Source: Blasia pusilla
Taxonomy: Eukaryota; Marchantiophyta; Marchantiopsida; Blasiales
Reading direction: 5' to 3'
Length of the DNA: 64,000 nt
Assembly (NCBI GenBank): GCA_050084515.1
Contig: CM114273.1
Coordinates: forward strand, 34,658,001-34,722,000
Position 1 is the stretch's first letter, and every line of letters starts with the position of its first letter. A program made the position numbers and the translations under genes. Shown piece by piece: positions 59,501-64,000 of the stretch. The notes under the pieces were generated by a model that was given only the letters and a program-made list of their open reading frames with translations, did no database searches and had not been told where the DNA came from.

Positions 59501-60613
59501 CAAGATGAATTCTCTAATGAGTTTTCCTATTCAGTATAGAATCATTACGTACACCCTTGGGCTCCACTCTCTTATGATAGGAATAAAAAATGGTTGTGCC
59601 GAGGCGATCACTTCTTCATAGCATATAACCCTAAAATTCATAACTATGAAGTCTCTATAAACTATTTTGCGTTTGTATATATGGAAAATGACACAACTAG
59701 CATTCAACCTCACTGAAGGAGGTATGTTTATATTCATAAGTTGCTAAATAAGCACCTACGAAATATAATCCCAAGTCCTTCCATAGGTGATAATAAGAAG
59801 TATCACCAGGGTTGGTGATTGCATAACTTTTTTCATGAATGATAGTCTAAGACAAGATAACGAGTAAACCAATGCTTATCTATGAAGAAGATCTTTATGT
59901 GATATGGGTTAAGTACCACTCATGCTCCACTTTTAACCATGATTAACAAACATTCTCTACCTCCTTCTCTTCCTCTTCACAATGTTAGGTCATGGGTAAT
60001 CTCTATACATATTGCTCAGATTCATGGAAGACAAGTTTATTAGAAATCAATACACACTTGTTAATCTCTAACTCCTTAAGAATGAATTATGGCCAATTTG
60101 TTTTCCCAAGAAGGATAATCCCTTCTCATTGGAAGAATAATCAAGTCCAAATCCATCCATCACCTCAAGAATGACAGAGGGAACTCAGAGGATCACTATA
60201 TGTAGGCCTCTACATCACCTGCGACGTTTTAGGGTCTGGACCCTCTAACTTTAAAGTTCCCCAAAAAAATTTTGCCCTCTTTTCGTACTTAGAAATATCT
60301 TAAATCCATAATAGGTCACAATACTTGCTATATGTTACAACAACAAAGTATTTGATGAAAGGTAACTTAATCATTGGATGAAAATAAACTCATTCTACCA
60401 ATCCATCATCCCGATAGTCTATTCTCTACATCCATTACAAACAACTTTGTGATTCAAGGGAATTGAACCCCTGAGTGAGTATAAACTCATTATGCCAATC
60501 CATCACCCCCTAGCCTATCCCATACAACCACTAATTATATCAATCAATAAACAAAAAAATGATTACTAAAAAAAATGACACTCAAAATTATGTTGAACAC
60601 ATATATGTACATC
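56540..60613. other. 3' flank and intergenic DNA, no supported gene
   Basis: 56693-56896 is a 67-codon open frame of ordinary composition (starts MMGKPTIQLSAGAS) that I do not recognise; it may lie in the 3' untranslated region. A perfect 13-bp inverted repeat occurs at 58224-58255 (arms AAATCATAAAATG, 6-base loop). 58.68-58.92 kb is GC-rich with a minus-strand open frame lacking similarity. 59.5-60.6 kb is AT-rich. Confidence 0.4.
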
Positions 60614-61668
60614 TCAAAACAAGAACTTTGTCATCATTTGCAAATAATCATCCGTTGCTTGCCTATCAATAGGATCTAATACATAGATGCACTCAAGCCC
60701 CCGCTTCATAGTTAATATTACATTCGATATAACTATTTCAATATCAATCCATTGCAAATCAGTTATGTTATATGTGAATTGAGTTTTGTTGTTACTTGTG
60801 GGTTTATACCAATTAAACAACAATTGACATACGCAACCTCTTTGACCAACAATATGTACATACCTGTCTAACAAATCAATAGGAGCTCGATGCTTGCCCC
60901 ACTTTCGAAATCGAGCTCCTATCAATCGAGCTCCTCCTCCTCCAAATAGAGCCCTCTTCACGTTCCTTTCTCTTACCAGTACTGTAGTACAAAACTTGTT
61001 TCACTTTAGTAAGCCTATCCTTTGACAAGAGCGAATTGCCTACTAATTGACTTACTAGAGTAGATTTGTAAAGAATCTTACCCTCACATGTCACAATTGG
61101 ATTGAATTTTTGATAACCACTCATATTAGTTAGATCTGACACCATAGATGCTAGAATATGCCTAAAGTTGAAGATCTATAGATGCATCAATTTCAAAAGT
61201 TCTCTATATCATCCATAAGATCTGCATTTTGAATCACAACATCAACATTAGTGTCTTCCTCCATCATCCATTTATCTGCACGATTTAGATCATCCTCTAG
61301 GTTTTCCCATTCATGGAAGTCCCCTTCTGGATGTGGCCCTACTATGGTTACATGCTCTCTCTACTCCTTAGAATCGTCAACAACAAGAGCCTCAAGCATA
61401 ATATTTGTATCAATCCATGTCTCAGCTTCTACTTTCCAAGGACAGCTCCACCACCTTCTTCTCGCTATCGGCAACAAACTTCTTGGAGACATTTGTAACC
61501 TGCACAATAAAAAATCTAGGTGCATCTAAACCATCCTTAAGAGCATTGACAACTAATTCACTGGAAGATACTAGAGAATAATCTAATAGATTAGGTGCAG
61601 ATTCACGATCACCCAAAGGATGAATCTTTCCCCATACATGGGCTTGCTTCTTGTGGGAGCGGCCAACC

Positions 61669-62175
61669 TCAAGGGGCGCCCTCAGGTCCACACTCCAAGT
61701 CTGCAAGATGATTGAGGCCAAAAGCACTATCCAACAAACTTCCAAAGTGATCGCTTCTCTCATGGCCACTCATGCCGCCTACCTTGCTAAAAAATACCTC
61801 ACAACAATCAAAGCCCAAAAAATGAAATGGAACTTGTAAATATGGAAATTTGTCACAAAAAGCACAAATTAGCAACACAATGAAATGACAAGACATGTTA
61901 ACATCATAGAAAGCTTGAGTAGATATCATATTCTTCTCTATGAGAGCTGCAACATTGCCACCAACAAAGTGGTCACCATATGTCAACCAAAGCTTCCACA
62001 AACAAAAAAACCATGAAACTTTTGAGGCTAGAACAACACGGGCCCTTAAACCATGCCTTGGGGAGAAGAAAATATCAATGTAATCTGCAAAATTTTCCAA
62101 GTAAAATTGAGTCCCTAAACTTCTCTCATGTCGTACGTCTACACTTTCAAACATGTTCTGCAAACATACTTGCAC
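61669..62175 (-). pseudogene. Transposon-like gene, helical C-terminal region
   Basis: 168 codons with YIDIFFSPRHGLRARVVLAS, FFCLWKLWL, CHFIVLLICAF and GFDCCEVFFSKVGG, matching the pattern (W-x-x-W, N/S-CH-x-x-x-LI, S-x-x-CE-x-FF) of the same unnamed family. Confidence 0.45.
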
Positions 62176-62190
62176 TCGCCTTGCAGCAAT

Positions 62191-62505
62191 TCATTGAGGG
62201 CCAGCCCAATTTTGTCTATTTGTCCTATTCACATCATCCCAGTTCAAGCCATGTTCATGAATAGGGTAATGGTTATAAACGTTAGTCACATAAGACAATC
62301 CTAGATGTTGAGCTCTGAAAACCAATGGGGAAGAAACTCTATCCATGGGGTTTATCAATTTCTTTTTATTGTGTGGCTGTTCTTGATCTCCAAAGCCATA
62401 CAAATCACCATTTGGAAGAATTGAGACAGAGTACTGCCAACCTTCCCACCCAACTCCATACCTAGGATAAGAGCCATATTTTCCTCTATAATCCTCTAAC
62501 ATCAA
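62191..62505 (-). pseudogene. Transposon-like gene, KKLINPMDR region
   Basis: 104 codons with HNKKKLINPMDRVS and HGLNWDDVNRTNRQNWAG. The pairing of a (H)xGKKL-like motif with a D/N-RQN motif is the most family-like part of this gene. Confidence 0.45.
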
Positions 62506-62931
62506 CTTTCTACGATGGGCATCACCATTGCTTCAATGCCCCAAGACAACACCAACAATGTCTCGACAATACTCATCCCACATGACTTTACACTATTCCC
62601 AATGCTCTTGAACCCAATTTGAATTGACCTTATTACAAGTTGTAGTAACACATAATGCCAATTTAGGCATAGATTCATGTAAAGGATTCACAATGATTAC
62701 TCTAGCATACTGCCCCTGTCTGTACTCCCCAAAAGTACTTACAATCGTTTCATAGCCCTCATTACCATCCCCAACAGGTACTTTGAGTCCAAACGAGCAT
62801 TGTGTTGTTTTGTTGGCCCAAAAAACCCAATCAAAGTGTCATATTTGGCCTCCCATTTTACAACAACAAAACAAAATGACATTTAGCAACGTGATTGTGA
62901 ATATGTAGATTTTTAATTCAATTTATATAGT

Positions 62932-63330
62932 TTAATCATACATATGCTCAATCAAAAGGTATAGCATTCCATATTTGCCCTCACCTTTGATTTGAGTTTC
63001 ATCTTGAACAAATATGACTAGTACATCTCCCTCAATATCAAGGACTTGCTTTGATTCAACTATTACTCTGGCCACTTCATTTAATATTGCAGATCTTAGC
63101 CCACCACGAAAAGGAGAGAGTTTAGCCCTATCATGTTTGAGGGTCTTAAGGCTTGTCCCCGCTAAATTCCGAGTAAAAAAATAAGCCACTTATCAACCAC
63201 CAAATTGCAATATTGTGGCCTTTGTTCGCTTGCTGTAACGGACACCCTTAGCAGATCTTTGTAAGTTACCAGCTAAATCTTGTAGAAAATCTCACAATAC
63301 CTCCTTCCCACAAAAAGAACCATTCCTATG
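62932..63330 (-). pseudogene. Transposon-like gene, RYSK/DET region
   Basis: Reading down from 63330, GVRYSKRTKATILQFGG follows one stop. After a short break, FFTRNLAGTSLKTLKHDRAK and VFVQDETQIKG appear. The order (RYS-x-x-TK, NL-x-G, then an acidic DET motif) recalls the same unnamed transposase-like family and may include a catalytic acidic residue. Confidence 0.4.
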
Positions 63331-63859
63331 CGCATTCACTATATATATTCCTAAGAAAGAGTCTCAAATCCTTCCTATCAGCAGCTACTCCTAAAAATTC
63401 TTCTAATTTTTGTTTTCTAGTCCTCAAGGCACACAATTTTTGAGCTAGTTGTGCAAGAAGCCAATGCCCTTTTCGGCTTGTTGAGTTGAAATTGTGGGCT
63501 TGTTCCCTGAGCTTATGGTTGGTCAAATAATTCAAGTTCATTCCACTTTTTGTATCCCTCTCCACTTTGTGCACTAAAGTGTCCGCTTCCCTATAGAACC
63601 AACCACAAAAATCATCCTCATGCTTAATAGAATAGCACTTACTGCATGTGAGATTCTTATAGCCTCCTCCATTAAGCGACAACCTACAACAAAATTTGTG
63701 TCTAAAACAACCTGGTATACTCACCACAATATTTGTAGATGGATTGAAAACCTGCACAATAGTGGTTAGCTCACAATCCCACACATTGCCACCATGGTGA
63801 TCATCCAATATGACCTTAACATTCATATCCACACTATGCATCTCCCACATACTATGCAT
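63326..63859 (-). pseudogene. Transposon-like gene, Cys-rich N-terminal part
   Basis: 177 codons from the minus strand with a possible zinc-binding pattern (CFRHKFCC, then CSKC, then HEDDFCGWF) and a basic segment (LCALRTRKQKLEEFLGVA) before the stop. Upstream exons may lie beyond the window edge region. Confidence 0.4.
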
Positions 63860-64000
63860 CTCACCCTAAACAGAAATGACTTATTTGCATACTCCGGAGT
63901 ATTGGGAGATGGTACCACAGAGAATATTCAGTTGTCATCCCCCGCCTCCACATTCAACCATTGGACTATCTCTAAACCAAATGCAATTGCTTCACCATGA
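63860..64000. other. Window edge, nothing assigned
   Basis: Probably intron or further N-terminal coding sequence of the minus-strand transposon-like gene; too short to judge. Confidence 0.3.

Larger units (their letters stand above)
60614..63859 (-). pseudogene. Fragmented transposon-like gene of unassigned family
   Basis: Read from right to left, five or six open stretches follow one another without overlap of content: a Cys/His-rich domain with basic tail (63859-63326), a conserved 'RYSK' region (about 63330-62932), a KKLINPMDR region (62505-62191), a Trp/Cys-rich helical region (62175-61669) and C-terminal pieces (61769-61422, 61145-60614). The whole resembles long uncharacterised proteins, thought to be transposon-derived, that occur in scattered copies in plants and invertebrates. 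I cannot name the superfamily. It is broken by stops, some of which may be introns. No terminal inverted repeats were identified; the gene may begin beyond 63859. Confidence 0.5.

Noticed and set aside
60450-60500. tRNA-like word AATTGAACCCCTGAGTGAG
   Set aside because: No acceptor stem or cloverleaf can be formed around it.

Overview
The window reads as nuclear DNA of a land plant. Two spliced host genes lie in a landscape that is mostly decayed mobile DNA and AT-rich intergenic sequence. The host genes encode allene oxide cyclase (jasmonate/OPDA pathway, plastid-targeted) and a seven-transmembrane DUF3537 protein (plant gustatory-receptor-like family). GA-rich leaders, compact 3-4 intron genes and the transposon content would suit a non-seed plant such as a Marchantia-like liverwort, but the species is an inference and is not proven by anything here.

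Layout: 0.1-9.6 kb holds a nearly full-length but mutated Ty3/gypsy-type LTR element (element 1). Its coding order is gag - zinc knuckle - protease - C5 cytosine DNA methyltransferase - reverse transcriptase - RNase H - integrase - PHD finger. 9.6-17.7 kb is AT-rich with two GC-rich islands and no supportable gene. 17.7-20.2 kb is a broken hAT transposase. 21.9-25 kb is the allene oxide cyclase gene (4 exons, 260 aa). 25-36.6 kb is intergenic, with tandem repeats and a stray LTR related to the gypsy family near 31 kb. 36.6-37.0 kb is a Harbinger-like transposase fragment interrupted by the 5' LTR of gypsy element 2 (37.0-44.3 kb). Element 2 is a decayed relative of element 1 whose methyltransferase has lost motifs I and IV and whose integrase core is missing. 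44.4-45.0 kb is a cluster of strong hairpins. 45.4-49.6 kb is a Helitron-derived gene with introns, a PIF1 helicase lacking its P-loop lysine, and no HUH Rep domain. 49.7-50.5 kb is CpG-rich. 51.9-56.5 kb is the receptor-like gene, which carries two alternative last exons. 56.5-60.6 kb is intergenic. 60.6-63.9 kb, on the minus strand, is a fragmented, intron-containing transposon-like gene of a family I cannot name.

The most notable item is the gypsy family: one polyprotein combines a de novo-type DNA methyltransferase (DNMT3-like motif order I-IV-VI-VIII-IX/X) between protease and reverse transcriptase with a C-terminal PHD finger (a histone-tail reader domain in other proteins). Both copies carry the methyltransferase block in the same place, so it is a family trait and not a one-off insertion. 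Both copies have stops and frameshifts, so neither is expected to be active; a master copy, if any, lies elsewhere. The second notable item is the pair of duplicated terminal exons in the receptor-like gene, giving two alternative seventh transmembrane segments.
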